Positions 45,386 through 56,395 of a stretch of DNA of 64,000 nt are shown piece by piece (positions within the stretch are counted from its first letter, which is position 1; every line of letters starts with the position of its first letter). This stretch comes from Ursus arctos. Taxonomy: Eukaryota > Chordata > Mammalia > Carnivora > Ursidae. The notes below the pieces were generated by a model. The model had not been told where the DNA came from. It was given only the letters and a program-made list of their open reading frames with translations, and made no database searches. Location: assembly GCF_023065955.2 (NCBI RefSeq), contig NW_026622797.1:55735689-55799688 (forward strand), given 5' to 3'. Position numbers and translations under genes: made by a program.

Positions 45386-47397
45386 CTTCATAGCTATGTG
45401 ATCCTATCTTACTTCAGCCCTACCTCAAGGCCCTGATAAAACTTCTTTATCATCCAACAAGGTTTTACCCCTATTCCAAAGTCCTTAATAATATGTATCA
45501 TTAGAAATTATATCTCATGGAAAATGATTTGTTACAAATAATGTAAAAGGAGAATGAGAGCCCAAAGAAAAGCATTAATTAGTAGAGTCATGGTCTAAGT
45601 GTTTGATTCTTCAAATTTTTTAATTATGTTTTTCTTATGAGCACATTACAAATTTTTCATGCAAGAATAATTGAATGGGAAAGGAAAATCTTCAAACATC
45701 TCTAAGAAGGTTTTATACAAGAGACCTGAAATTTGTTCAATATATTAAAAATTTAAATTAAAAGAGACAGTCATATTAGATTTCATTAAGGGGATAAATG
45801 AACACAAAGCCTACACACATATTCCATTGGTGCTTCATGTCAAATAGCAAAATAAAATGTACTGGGATCTATGCACTTGTCAACGAAACAATAAAATGCA
45901 TTTTGTTATAATCCCCAGTCAAAAAAGATATTGCAAATCAAGTTTGCATGCTGAAATGCTATTGTAATGTCCTAAGGTTATATTCCAGCATTCAAAATAA
46001 ATACTCAGTATTCTCTCTGTGGGATAATATAAATATAAATAAATGCAAATATAAATTCCTACTCTAACTCCACATGTTTACAATGAATCCCAAATGTCCC
46101 TTAAGGTTGAAAAATGTTATGGCCTAAAACCAGAATTAGATTTGAACTTCAAAACTTTAATTTTTAAATATGCATATTTCATAGGATTTTAAATTGTACA
46201 AAGTTCTTTTTAATTTAAAATTGTAAATTTTATGGACTTATAAACATACGTAATTCATTTTTTTCTCTTAGCGTATAATTTTAACAAAGAAATTCACAAA
46301 ACAGAACTTTTTCATATTGCTTCATTCTTTCCATAGTGTATATACTACAGATCTCAAATCCTTTATTTACAGTTCAGAAATCCAAAAAGCTCTGAAAGCT
46401 AGAAGTTTTGTTTCAAAGGTTTGTAGTACATTTATTTGGTGGTGAAATATGTCTTGCACTGGCCTAGATTATTTGTAGTCTTTTGGAAATCTCATCAGCT
46501 GTGAATATTCATCATTTTGTTGAAGAAATATTAAAGTGATTGCTTATGGAGTGCTGCTCCCTGGCAGTGTTACATAATCTATTCTATATTACCTTTCTTC
46601 AACTCTGATATATTCTGAGTAGCAAATCACATCATGCCCCAAGTTTTTTAAATAAGGGACCAAGGACATGTACAATCCATGCTTTCAGTTCAGACTAGGA
46701 TTACAGTACTTGGCTAGCATATAAGGAATAATTCAGGTAGAGGTAGGATATCCATGCAGTTGAGAACATTTCAAAATATTATTTAGGTAAGTAACCTAAG
46801 TTAAGAAGAACATTTTAGAGTCTATAGCATCTGATAACTCCATCACCTGGAATCCCTTAGTTTTCTTTCTATTGTCCTTACTTTTCCTTTGTTGCATTTA
46901 TGTGTTCTTTCCACCTTTTGTGCCCGGTAATTTTTTATTGTGTTTTAGATATTGTTCATGAAAACTGTAAATATAATTCGAGGCCTAGAATTGTATTCTC
47001 TCTCTCTTAAGAGGTTTCTGCTTGCATCCTGTGAGCCTCAAGGGAAGTTGGGATTTGGTTCACTCTTAGTCCCAGAGTGTTGCCCTTAACGGGATTCCGA
47101 ATCAGAAACAGGCTTTGCAAGTGTACCTCCTAATCTTGAAAGACGTCAAGCTCCAATGTTTGCCTGTCTATTATTGAGATGCTTTTAAGTGTGTAATTTG
47201 ACTTTACTTCATCCAGAATTAAAAATAGCTCTAGAGGAAAAATAGCCCACATTAGCCAACTTAACTTTCTGGATCACTATCTTCTCTTGGCTCTTGGTTC
47301 TGTAATTCCTCACTACCTTGCAAATAGCCAATGCCTCCATACATTTTTTTTTTAATTCTCATATTTTCCATTGGTCCTTACGTTAGCGCCAAGTCCT
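45386..47397. other. Repeat-poor stretch, 2 kb
   Basis: No family recognised and no long open frame. A candidate for conserved noncoding or simply unique DNA. Confidence 0.5.
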
Positions 47398-47890
47398 GTT
47401 ACCTGGCCTGGGTTCTTAAGAAAGAACTCAGAGCCAAATCTTAAGCAAGCAAGCATTTAATAGTGCTCAAAGCAAAAGTACATTTTCAAGGTGGAAGAGC
47501 CAGCAGGGCCAGAAGTGGCAACTCTGCCAGGGTCAAGGCTGTCTTGTTATGGGTCATAGCTAGGGTGGTCTCTGACCGAAGTTGCCTCCAGCCATCTAAA
47601 GGACTCCTCCTAACAGTGGAGAGGGGGAGTTTTGGGCCCTATATGGTCCTTGTCCAAACTATTATGGTAGCCATCCTCCACAAGAAGGGCCAAAACATCA
47701 ATATAAATGTATTGTAATAAAGCTATAGGTTACTTTGGGTAGTGGTTATAGGGAAGAGGACATGAGTGTTCCCTGGGGTTTTCCCTGGCTTTTCATATTT
47801 CGGGGGTGGTTGGCAGTTTCTGTCTTCTTCAACAGTTGGAAAGTCCTGTTTCCTGCTCTTATCTAGCTAACTTCCTACTCTATCACGTAA
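47398..47890 (-). mobile_element. Probable ERV LTR, antisense, family not named
   Basis: GC-richer than its surroundings. On the + strand it opens with TGTTACCTGGCCTGGGTTCT, 'aactcagagccaaatc', 'caagcaagcatttaatag', 'caaagcaaaagtacattttc', 'aggtggaagagccagcag', the order seen in reversed gammaretrovirus-like LTRs (U5, then polyadenylation region). In sense orientation 'attaaatgcttgcttg' would be the polyA-signal region and the end would be CA. The 84-codon + frame 47463-47717 is incidental. No internal viral sequence seen. Confidence 0.5.
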
Positions 47891-48561
47891 AGGAAAGTTT
47901 GTAAGATTATCTAGTCTTCCATTTTCATAATCAGATATCCTTGCATAATATTGACTGATTATATAAGAGAAAATGCAGCAATTGCTAAAATAGATTCCAG
48001 GGTCCAGTTTGCCAATTGCTTACAAATAATTTAATTTTCATTTTTTAAATGTAGTGAGCCATAAAGCCCACTGGAAAATTATATAAACATCTTATATCAT
48101 CTTCTGGTATCATTTTCCTTCTTAGAGTATTGTTTGTTTATGCATATAAAGATCTGTTGGCAGAAACTTGCTTGATTTTATTTATCCGAGAAAGTCTATT
48201 TTGTTTCCATTCTTAAAAAGGATGTTTTTTCTAAATATGAAATTCTAGGTTGGTGGTTACTTTTTCTCAGTACTTGAATATATTTTTACTTTGTGATAGC
48301 TTCCATATTGATAGTGAGAATTTTATTATCAATCTGATTATAACTTATCTTTAAGAAGTCTGTTATCTTTAAGAAATATATTATTTTTTCTGAGAAATCT
48401 ATTTTTTCTTTTTGTTTTTGGAATTTGATGTTTTCGGAATTTGATGTTTTCATATAGATGTGTAGATGTGGATTTCTTTATATTACTGCTTCTGGATATT
48501 TACTGAGATTTTTGAACCTGAGAATTTCTGAAATACTCACATTCATCATAATCTCACTTGC
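47891..48561. other. No recognised feature; one short tandem duplication
   Basis: T-rich sequence. Contains a perfect 16-bp tandem repeat at 48420-48451. Confidence 0.5.
48420..48451. repeat. Perfect 16-bp tandem duplication
   Basis: ggaatttgatgttttc occurs twice in a row (48420-48435, 48436-48451) without mismatch. Confidence 0.95.
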
Positions 48562-48814
48562 TGCTTCTCCTCTTTTCTTTCTTTTTTTTTTTTTTTTTTT
48601 TTTTTAGATTTTATTTATTTTTTTATTTGACAGAGATAGAGCCAGCAAGAGAGGGAACACAGGCAGGGGGAGTGGGAGAGGAAAAAGCAGTCTCCCAGTG
48701 GAGCAGGGAGCCCAATGCAGGCCTCTATCCCAGGATCCTAGGATCAGGCCCTGAGCCGAAGGCAGATGCTTAATGACTGAGCCACCCAGGTGCCCTGCTT
48801 CTCCTCTTTTCTTT
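48562..48814 (-). mobile_element. CAN-SINE, antisense, perfect 19-bp target-site duplication
   Basis: Element 48581-48795: poly-T of about 25, 'agattttatttatttttttatttgacag', 'gccagcaagagagggaac', 'ccaggatcctaggatcagg', 'ccgaaggcagatgcttaatg', reversed head 'tgagccacccaggtgccc'. The flanks tgcttctcctcttttcttt at 48562-48580 and 48796-48814 are identical. Long tail and unbroken duplication make this the youngest-looking insertion in the window. Its read-through frame (48558-48773) is an artefact. Confidence 0.98.
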
Positions 48815-49099
48815 ATTATTTCCTTATGAAAATGTGGTTAGGTAGGTGTTAGGCCATTTCATTCTGACCTCTAAATCCCTAAACTTCTCACATATATTTC
48901 ATTTTTTTTCCTCTATACTGAATTATCTGTACTTTGTTACAATTTATCTTTGGTCCACTAATTCTCTTTTCTGATATTTCTAACATTTGTTTTATGGTGC
49001 TTATTTCATTTATGATTTTTACCATATATTTATCTCTATAAAATTAGTTGCATTTTTGTATCTGCTTAACTCACTTAGGTATCTGTTTAATAATATCAT

Positions 49100-49102
<3 letters not shown>

Positions 49103-49140
<38 letters not shown>
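49103..49140. repeat. (AC)19 microsatellite
   Basis: Pure 38-base AC run; likely length-variable. Confidence 0.97.
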
Positions 49141-49142
<2 letters not shown>

Positions 49143-49543
49143 AATATTCTGTAACTGATAAGTCTAGTGACCATAGTCTTGGCAAATATAATTCTAAATT
49201 CATTGTTTTTTCCAGCTATAAATAGTGGCTTATTTTCTCATGAGCTTCATATTTTATCATAAGCTCACATTACTGGACACTTTTTGAGCTCCACTTATAA
49301 GCTATAATACTTGAAAGAGGATGTGGTTTGCTTCTGCCGGGTACCAGAGGGGAGCTAAAAATCTATGACCAACTTAAATTAATCATCAGCTTATTTATTT
49401 TAAAACCATAAGGTATTACGCATTCTGGTGTAGAATCCTTTTAAGAGTACATTTTTTTCTTAGAAACTGTAGGGAGATACTTATTTTCCATCCTCACATA
49501 GAGCCCAGTGTGAGACAGGTATCACCCTCAGCGAAGCAGGATT
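49141..49543. other. No recognised feature
   Basis: No repeat or gene recognised between the two dinucleotide tracts. Confidence 0.5.
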
Positions 49544-49566
49544 TGTGTGTGTGTGTGTGTGTGTGT
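49544..49566. repeat. (TG)11 microsatellite
   Basis: Pure TG run. Confidence 0.95.
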
Positions 49567-49894
49567 TTTGGTGGATTTATACACCAAAGGTGAATTATGA
49601 TTGGAGAACCACAGAACCAAGCTTAGTCCTTGTTTTGGCCCTAGGCTTTGTCTTCTGCTCCCAGTGAAAACAATAGTCTGGGATAGTCACCAGAAATTAG
49701 CAGATGCCTCCAGGGCAACTGCCAGATTCTTTGCAGTTCCTTTCCCTTTATTTCTGGTTTCATGCTGCTCTGGGGCTCTGATTTCCTTGTGCTTTCTTTT
49801 ACAACACAGTAATACAGTCAAAGCCATGATTCTTGTACTTTATCCAATGTGGTTGCCGAAGTCTTTCAGCACATCATTTAAGATTTAATTTAGC
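49567..49894. other. No recognised feature
   Basis: Relatively GC-rich; a 95-codon + frame (49601-49888) has no domain. Confidence 0.45.
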
Positions 49895-50090
49895 TGAATA
49901 GTATGGATCCAGATTGCTTAGGTTTGAATCCTACCTCTTCCATTTATCAGCTATAACACCCTGAACAAACTGTAAAACTTCCAATGTTCTCAGTTTCTTC
50001 ATCTGTATATTAGAGAAAAATAATAGTAACTGCATCAAGGCTTAACTGTGGAAAAATAGGTGATTAACTTACATAAAATAATGTTTGATA
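49895..50090 (+). mobile_element. MIR SINE, sense
   Basis: 'aggtttgaatcctacctcttcc', 'atttatcagctataacaccctg', 'ctcagtttcttcatctgtata', 'ataatagtaactgcatcaaggc' match MIR in order ('gtttgaatcctggctctgcc...ctagctgtgtgaccttg...ctcagtttcctcatctgtaaa...ataatagtacctacctcatagg'). Confidence 0.9.
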
Positions 50091-52399
50091 TTGTTGGAAT
50101 ACTTGGTAATCAGTATTGCTGGAAATGGAAAGTTTCAGTTTTTTTTTTCAATAAAATAAAACGATCAGATTTCAGAATCAAAATCAGAAAATAAACTACT
50201 TGAATCCAGCATGAGGATTTTAGGAAGTAGAAACAGCTCTCTTGAGATCAGGATAAGGATGATTTCAAGTTGGTCCATTATGTAGAGTTGCCTTGATTTC
50301 AGAGAAACATATTCATTTTAATCAGGAAGTATGGTGGAGAGTTGCTATATTACTAAAGGAAATAATTCTGCCCTCAAATACATTTAAAGACATCATATGA
50401 AAAAAAAGGGATTCTTAACTTCAAAGACTTGGAATGAAGCTTTCCAGTATTAAATAATTATTAAGTTGCTTATGACTTTGGAAAGGTGGGAATCAGAGCT
50501 CTTGGTTTATTTCTCAAAATTATTAGTTTATGTGTTTTATGCATATGAAAAAGCCTCGACTTCTATGTCATATTTCTTATAGACCACTTTTCTAAAAAAA
50601 AAAAAAAAAAGAAAGCATTTTTGTGAATTTGATGCCAGTTTAGAAAGCATGTTCTTATCTGGAAAGTTGTCACATGATACATGTCTGTTAATAGAGAAGT
50701 ATGATGATATGGAGCCAATAGATCTCTCCAGTTAAATATTTTGAGATTTCAAGTCAAAGTTAACGTAATTTTAAGAGAATAATAATGTAAAATGCGAATC
50801 TCTAAAGCATCAGTTTATAGAAACCAAAGGAGGGAAAAATTGTTTATTATTTTCCATTTGGTTATGACTTATTTTGTCATTTAACAATAGCTACCTATCT
50901 TTACAAAAGTCTAAGAAAACTTGTCATCTAGAAGTTAAAAAAAATCATTTAATATAGATTTACTTCAGGTCAATCATTAAGGTAACTCAATCACTGAGTT
51001 TGACACCTTCTAGGCATTCATTAAATATTTCAGAAGGAATCTGTCAATAAATTATTATCAGTGAATTGAAGAGGTAACTTTTCTGAACTTTGCCATCTTC
51101 ATAAAATCTATGACATTCTGAATTTTACTCTGTTAATTTCATTCTAAACACTTTACTAATCTTGCATTTTACAAAATAAAATAGACATCTATTACCTTTG
51201 TATATTTCTTGGGTCTAATTTTCCAACTAACCCTTTTCTTCATTCATTTGGCATCTTAAATGATTTATATCGGTTTCCAAAATGCACAAATTTCACAAGT
51301 TGTGATGTCCTAAGTTATACTGTTGTTTGTATCCTTCTCTTTTTAGCATGGTGTTTATCTAATTCTATAATGCTAACATCCATTCCATATATTACCCATT
51401 TTTCTAATTCTAATATAGCATTAATAACTACACATTCCTCTATACACTTCTTTTCTTTTAACAGTCCCTTTAAATTCTTGATCAAATGTTTTAAACTGTA
51501 AGGAAATATTGTACCTTCATTTATTTCATCAGCTTTTCAGAAGTGTCCATCTCAGCAACTTCATTAGATATGCAACAGTTAGGTCTATCTTTCTTAAAAT
51601 ATGCAATTACCTATGTTTCTATTTTTTCAAAGTAGCTTTCACAGTGAAAGTCATTCTCTTTTATGGCATTAGGCCTGTAAGTGGCAGCAGATGCACTCAC
51701 ATGTAATGAAGCACAAGGCCCCAATTTGGCACTGCTAGTCAAGAGTTTCCTCTTATAGGAGATGTCACTTTTTGCACTCAACAAGCTCTCCTGCTAAATT
51801 AATCTTTGGTTGGCATTTATGTCTACTTGAAACTAGCTTGCCACTTCCTCAGTGTGGCACCATGACAACCTAACAGATGGGCCTAAGGACATGCATGCCA
51901 GATGATCTGAATGACAACCAGGTTTAAGTATTATGGGATAGATTCCCATCCTCAAATATTGAAATAATGATCCACACCAAATATGTGTATATTAAAAAAA
52001 TTAGAAAGTGTCTCATTTCAACCTTACATAAATTTTTAAATACTTATTTCAGGTATATGTGAAAATTAAAGATACATCACACCTCATACTTACACCTATG
52101 TTTTTGTACGTCCAGATACCAGTTAAATGAAATTGAGGCCAAACTGGTATCCTCAGGGTTCTTAGAATCACAGAGGATGTTAAAGGCACCTTCCCTCTGA
52201 TGAAACATTGAAATTACTAAGGTCAGGTATTCGATTTTTTACTCAACTTCTTCTTAAATACCTTGTCTCAGTTACAAGTCAGTTTTCTGTCCTATTCCTT
52301 AGGATAGGTGCTGTTCATCTTCCAGCTACTGATCTACCGTGCTCTAAATTATTTACTTTTTCTTATTCTTTCCTACCTGTCTCTTTCATATTTTTCCCT
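50091..52399. other. Repeat-poor stretch, 2.3 kb
   Basis: A17 run at about 50595-50611. No interspersed repeat recognised; frames of 65 and 76 codons (51509-51706, 52208-52438) have no domain. Confidence 0.5.
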
Positions 52400-52605
52400 C
52401 CCAGTATAACTTTTTTAAAAAAGAATTTATTTATTTGAGAGAGAGAGTGAGAAAGAGGATGAGGTGGGGGTGGAGGGAGAAGCAGGCTCTCGGCCAAGCA
52501 GGGGAGCTTGATGCGGGCCCCATCGCAGGACCCTCAGATCATGACCTAAGCCAAGGCAGATGCCCAACCCACTGAGCTGCCCAAGCGCCCCCCAGTGTAA
52601 CTTTT
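52400..52605 (-). mobile_element. CAN-SINE, antisense, 15-bp target-site duplication
   Basis: Element 52415-52590: 'aagaatttatttatttgagag', GA-rich middle, 'gagaagcaggctctcggcc', 'caggaccctcagatcatgacc', reversed head 'tgagctgcccaagcgcccc'. The flanks cccagtataactttt (52400-52414) and cccagtgtaactttt (52591-52605) differ at one base. Confidence 0.95.
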
Positions 52606-52689
52606 ATTCCTTGTTATTACTCCAAACTCTAAAAACCTTGACTCTTTTTTTATCATTCTAGTTGTACTATTTTAATTTATTGTATTTAC

Positions 52690-52724
52690 TACATTATTAT
52701 TATTATTTATTATTATTATTATTT
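52690..52724. repeat. (TTA)n microsatellite, interrupted
   Basis: ATT/TTA units with one TTTA interruption. Confidence 0.9.
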
Positions 52725-53476
52725 TGTGGCATTAACTTCCCCTTTAAATTGTGGTGTATCTTGCCACAGGATCCAGTGTTTGGCCAGCTTTCATTACCAA
52801 TACTTGTATGCATTTACCTCATTTTTTATCTTCCCTTTTTCTGTTTTGTTATTCTTGTGAAGAAACCTCAGGTTTATATATTTCTTGTGCTTAGTGACAA
52901 TATTAACAAAATTGGTTCCAAAATGTGGGTGGATTAATATTTGAAAGTGATATGGTTAAATGTGACTGTATTCTTCCAAAATACTATTTTCTCCTGAGGG
53001 TAGGAGGATTTAAGGGCTCTATAATTTGGCTAGGTTTACCCAATACAGGTTAAAATAGAAAAATTAGTCAATTAGACAATTTGGAACCAAAAACGTTTTT
53101 ATTAAATCATTGCTTTAGGATAGCCTGATATATACTGCAAATGTTTTGTTGTCCTAAACCTTCCCAGCTAAACTTGGATTCCCACTATACTTTCATAAAG
53201 TTTTAGGATGTAGTTAGAAAGGAATTTACACGATAACTTAGCACTTTAAGAAGTTAAGGCCACATGTTATTTTATAGGTATATTAGTAAATCTCAGAGAG
53301 CTTAAATGTTTCCTATAGTCACTCAAGGAGCTTCTTAAGAAGGCTTATAGACCTTCTTTTTTTACACCTTTTGTAGATTCGTTCTAGCACATTTATACCC
53401 ACAGCTTATACTTTAAGGTTATTATTATTATTATTTTAAAATAACTATTATTATTTTTCTCCAAACATATTTTAGA

Positions 53477-53523
53477 TAATTCTATAAGTAGCAATTAAAT
53501 AATTCTATTAGTAGCAATTTAAA
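53477..53523. repeat. ~23-bp imperfect tandem duplication
   Basis: taattctataagtagcaatt (from 53477) and taattctattagtagcaatt (from 53500) sit in tandem, with one substitution in the part shown and one extra T further on. Confidence 0.9.
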
Positions 53524-56279
53524 GCATACTGAACATTTAGAAAGAGAGAATGACTAATAGAGTTAATTCAACATAGTCTACAGTCAATATAGACTAGCTA
53601 AGTTGAGCTCTTGACTCCAGCTCCAGGACTTTCTTTCTTTCTGTGAATTTCTGGGATCTTTAGGCTCAATTTTTCCTTCTTGAATTTAGGTCTTTTTACA
53701 ATAACTTACTGCATGACATTTTGCCTAGTCAAATTTTGTTTTGCTGGGTTTTAAAACTATAGTTTTATTTGAATATGATGCCTAACCAAGACAAGAGCAT
53801 TGCCTATAGGAAGCTGGCTGCCCACTGATCCACCCCTGTGACATTACCTTATGCTGAGCTGGGCTGTTAGAGTCCAGGAGCTGGACCTCATCTCTGCAGT
53901 CTCAAGAATTCTGCTATTATTATGTCAAGAGATTATTAGAATTTCGTGGAGTACTCACTCATTTACATGAACAAAACTCAAAGAGACTGATAAAAATTTA
54001 ATACTGACTATGATTTATACATAGTTAAGCATGATAATTGAATGGACTGGACATCCACGTTACCAGTTTGTTTATTTTCTCTTTGTGGGCATATCCACAT
54101 AGAAAGTCTAATTCTAATCAGATTTCTCAGCAAACTTGGAGGCAAAGGAATGGTTTTCTGTGTTCTTTTAGATAATGGTCAGTCAAGTACAACCACAAAA
54201 GGGGACCAAGAAGAGGCACAAGAAAACAAAGTTTATTCTATTCACAGATCCTAGAGAAGATGCAGAGCTGCTTAAATGGCCACATACTCATATTTAAAGC
54301 ACCCTCCACCCTAATCAGGGCTTGGAGAGACACTACTTTTTTTTTAATTTACTTGTGTATTTATTTATTTATTTTTACTTTTCTAACCTTCCCTTATCTG
54401 TGCCAGCATTGTTTCTGATGGTCTTTTTGTTTTAGGTATGTTAGTAATTTTATTTAGAGTACTTACGACCTGTGTCTTCTAACAATGCATATTGTGTTTA
54501 TCTCTCAAAAGGAGAAACAATCCTTTTGTCAAGTCTTTGGATTAGGAGACCTTTATTGATGAAAATAACTTAGCAGCAATGTGGAAAAGATATTTTTAAT
54601 GTGTGTAACTTGCACAACTGTGCCACCTAACTGAGGCTGAGCTTTCATCCTAAACTTTTAGTTCAGTATTACCTCCTAGTTTCTGAAATTCTGAAATTGC
54701 ACTGGAGTGCAATGAATCATTGAAGCCTTTTAACTTCTCTAAGTCCCATGCTCTCTGGCTAGTTCACTGCAGGAGGCTAATAGCCTGGCCAAAACCCTGC
54801 AGATCAAAGACATCACATTTTGAAAATTGGGTCAAATATACTCCTTTTTTTGTTTACAAGTCTGAGTCTCAGATTAATCTCTTGAGACAGAGGTGCCTCA
54901 GGCTTATTACCATATATCTGTTATAAATTTCATCCTTTATATCCTACTTTTACTATATCAGCTCCCAGTCTACTTTCTTATATCCTAGTAAGGCAGGCAC
55001 ATTAGACACCTGTGGTTTTGGTTTCTAAACAATTTCTAAAAACCAGTTGCTGGCTTTTGCTTCTATTATCTATGCACTAACCATGAACATGTATTTAATT
55101 AATCTCACCAACTTTGATCACTCTTTTCTTCAGCCAAACAAAATCTGCTTTGTCTTATTGATACTGCTGACTTGGGTTCTCTTTTACAATGGAAGCATTT
55201 GTACACATGATTTGATCTTGGGCTCGTCTTTTTTATTAATGCTTTAGAGGCCTAAGGATATATTTGACACCAAGGATAATATCTATATGCTTTCCAGCCA
55301 TCATTTCTTCTACAACCTGAGCGTGCCATGCCTAGAAATTATCTCCTGCTATGGAGAAATTTCTATCAATGCATTCATTTCTTTGACCTTGACTATTGTC
55401 TAGATTTTCTTTATGAACTAAAACTGTGATAGCTCTTTCGAAACTCATATGTTTGGTTGGCATTTGTCCCCTTCCTCACCTGTGTAATGGAGCATTAGGA
55501 GCTCTAGATAAAAGATAAAAATGCTGTATACAGATGCATGTTATTTGATTAATTTCTCACCCAGTGGGGAAAAGGAGACAGAGTTTAGGGTTATATTCCA
55601 CACTGTGTTTTCTACAGTAAGGATAATAGCACCTGTCTGCAACCATCTCATTTAGTAGCTGCCAAGGGAACAATAATTTTAAGAAACATATAAAGACTTT
55701 TAAAGTTCTTAGAAGAAGAAAAACTTGAGATAAATTCCAAGGAGATGTTTAACTTATAGGTAATGCAATGATGGCAGTGTCTTTTTTTTTTTTTTTTTTT
55801 TTATCTTTTCCTGTGCTATATTCAGTTCCACATTTTTGCCAGTGGACTATCTTGATTTTCTTACATTCTCCTCAAAAAAGAAAAGAAATAAACAATGAAC
55901 AAAACTATACTAGGTACACATATATAAATACATTCTTATAATGAACTCTAAGATTACTCTATTCATACATTCTTATTTAGAATTAGTTGGATGTCATTAT
56001 TTTAAAAGACAACTGAAATATTCAAGGTAAAGTTCATATGAAATTGATATTATTAACATCATAAATTGCTAACCTCTTTTTTCAAAATTCTGAACAGCAA
56101 AATTATACTGAGTATTTTAATTTATACAGCTTATCGACAGATTAGTTATTCCTATCAAGAAAACTAAGAAGTGAGATTTTATTAGTAGTAACACTAGAAG
56201 GAATTCCTTCCTGACTTGAAATCTATAGCACTATACTTGCAGCTTTATATTATTTTACCTTCTATTATAAGAATGCACC

Positions 56280-56395
56280 AATCTGATCTTTCTTATTAGA
56301 CTGCATGCTCCTTGAATATAGAGTCCACATCTAATGCAAATTAACATCACCTGTGCTGCCTTACGCTTAGAATAGGTCAATAATATATTATATCA
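56280..56395 (+). mobile_element. L2-type 3' end, sense
   Basis: 'ttattagactgcatgctccttgaatatagag', 'cacctgtgctgccttacgcttagaataggtcaataat' follow L2 'actagactgtaagctccttgaggg...cctggcacatagtaggcgctcaataaat'. Short. Confidence 0.55.

Larger units (their letters stand above)
52606..56279. other. Repeat-poor stretch, 3.7 kb
   Basis: Holds a (TTA)n tract at about 52690-52724, a second at about 53420-53437, a 23-bp tandem pair at 53477-53523 and a poly-T run at about 55780-55802. Otherwise no repeat recognised and no coding structure. Confidence 0.5.
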
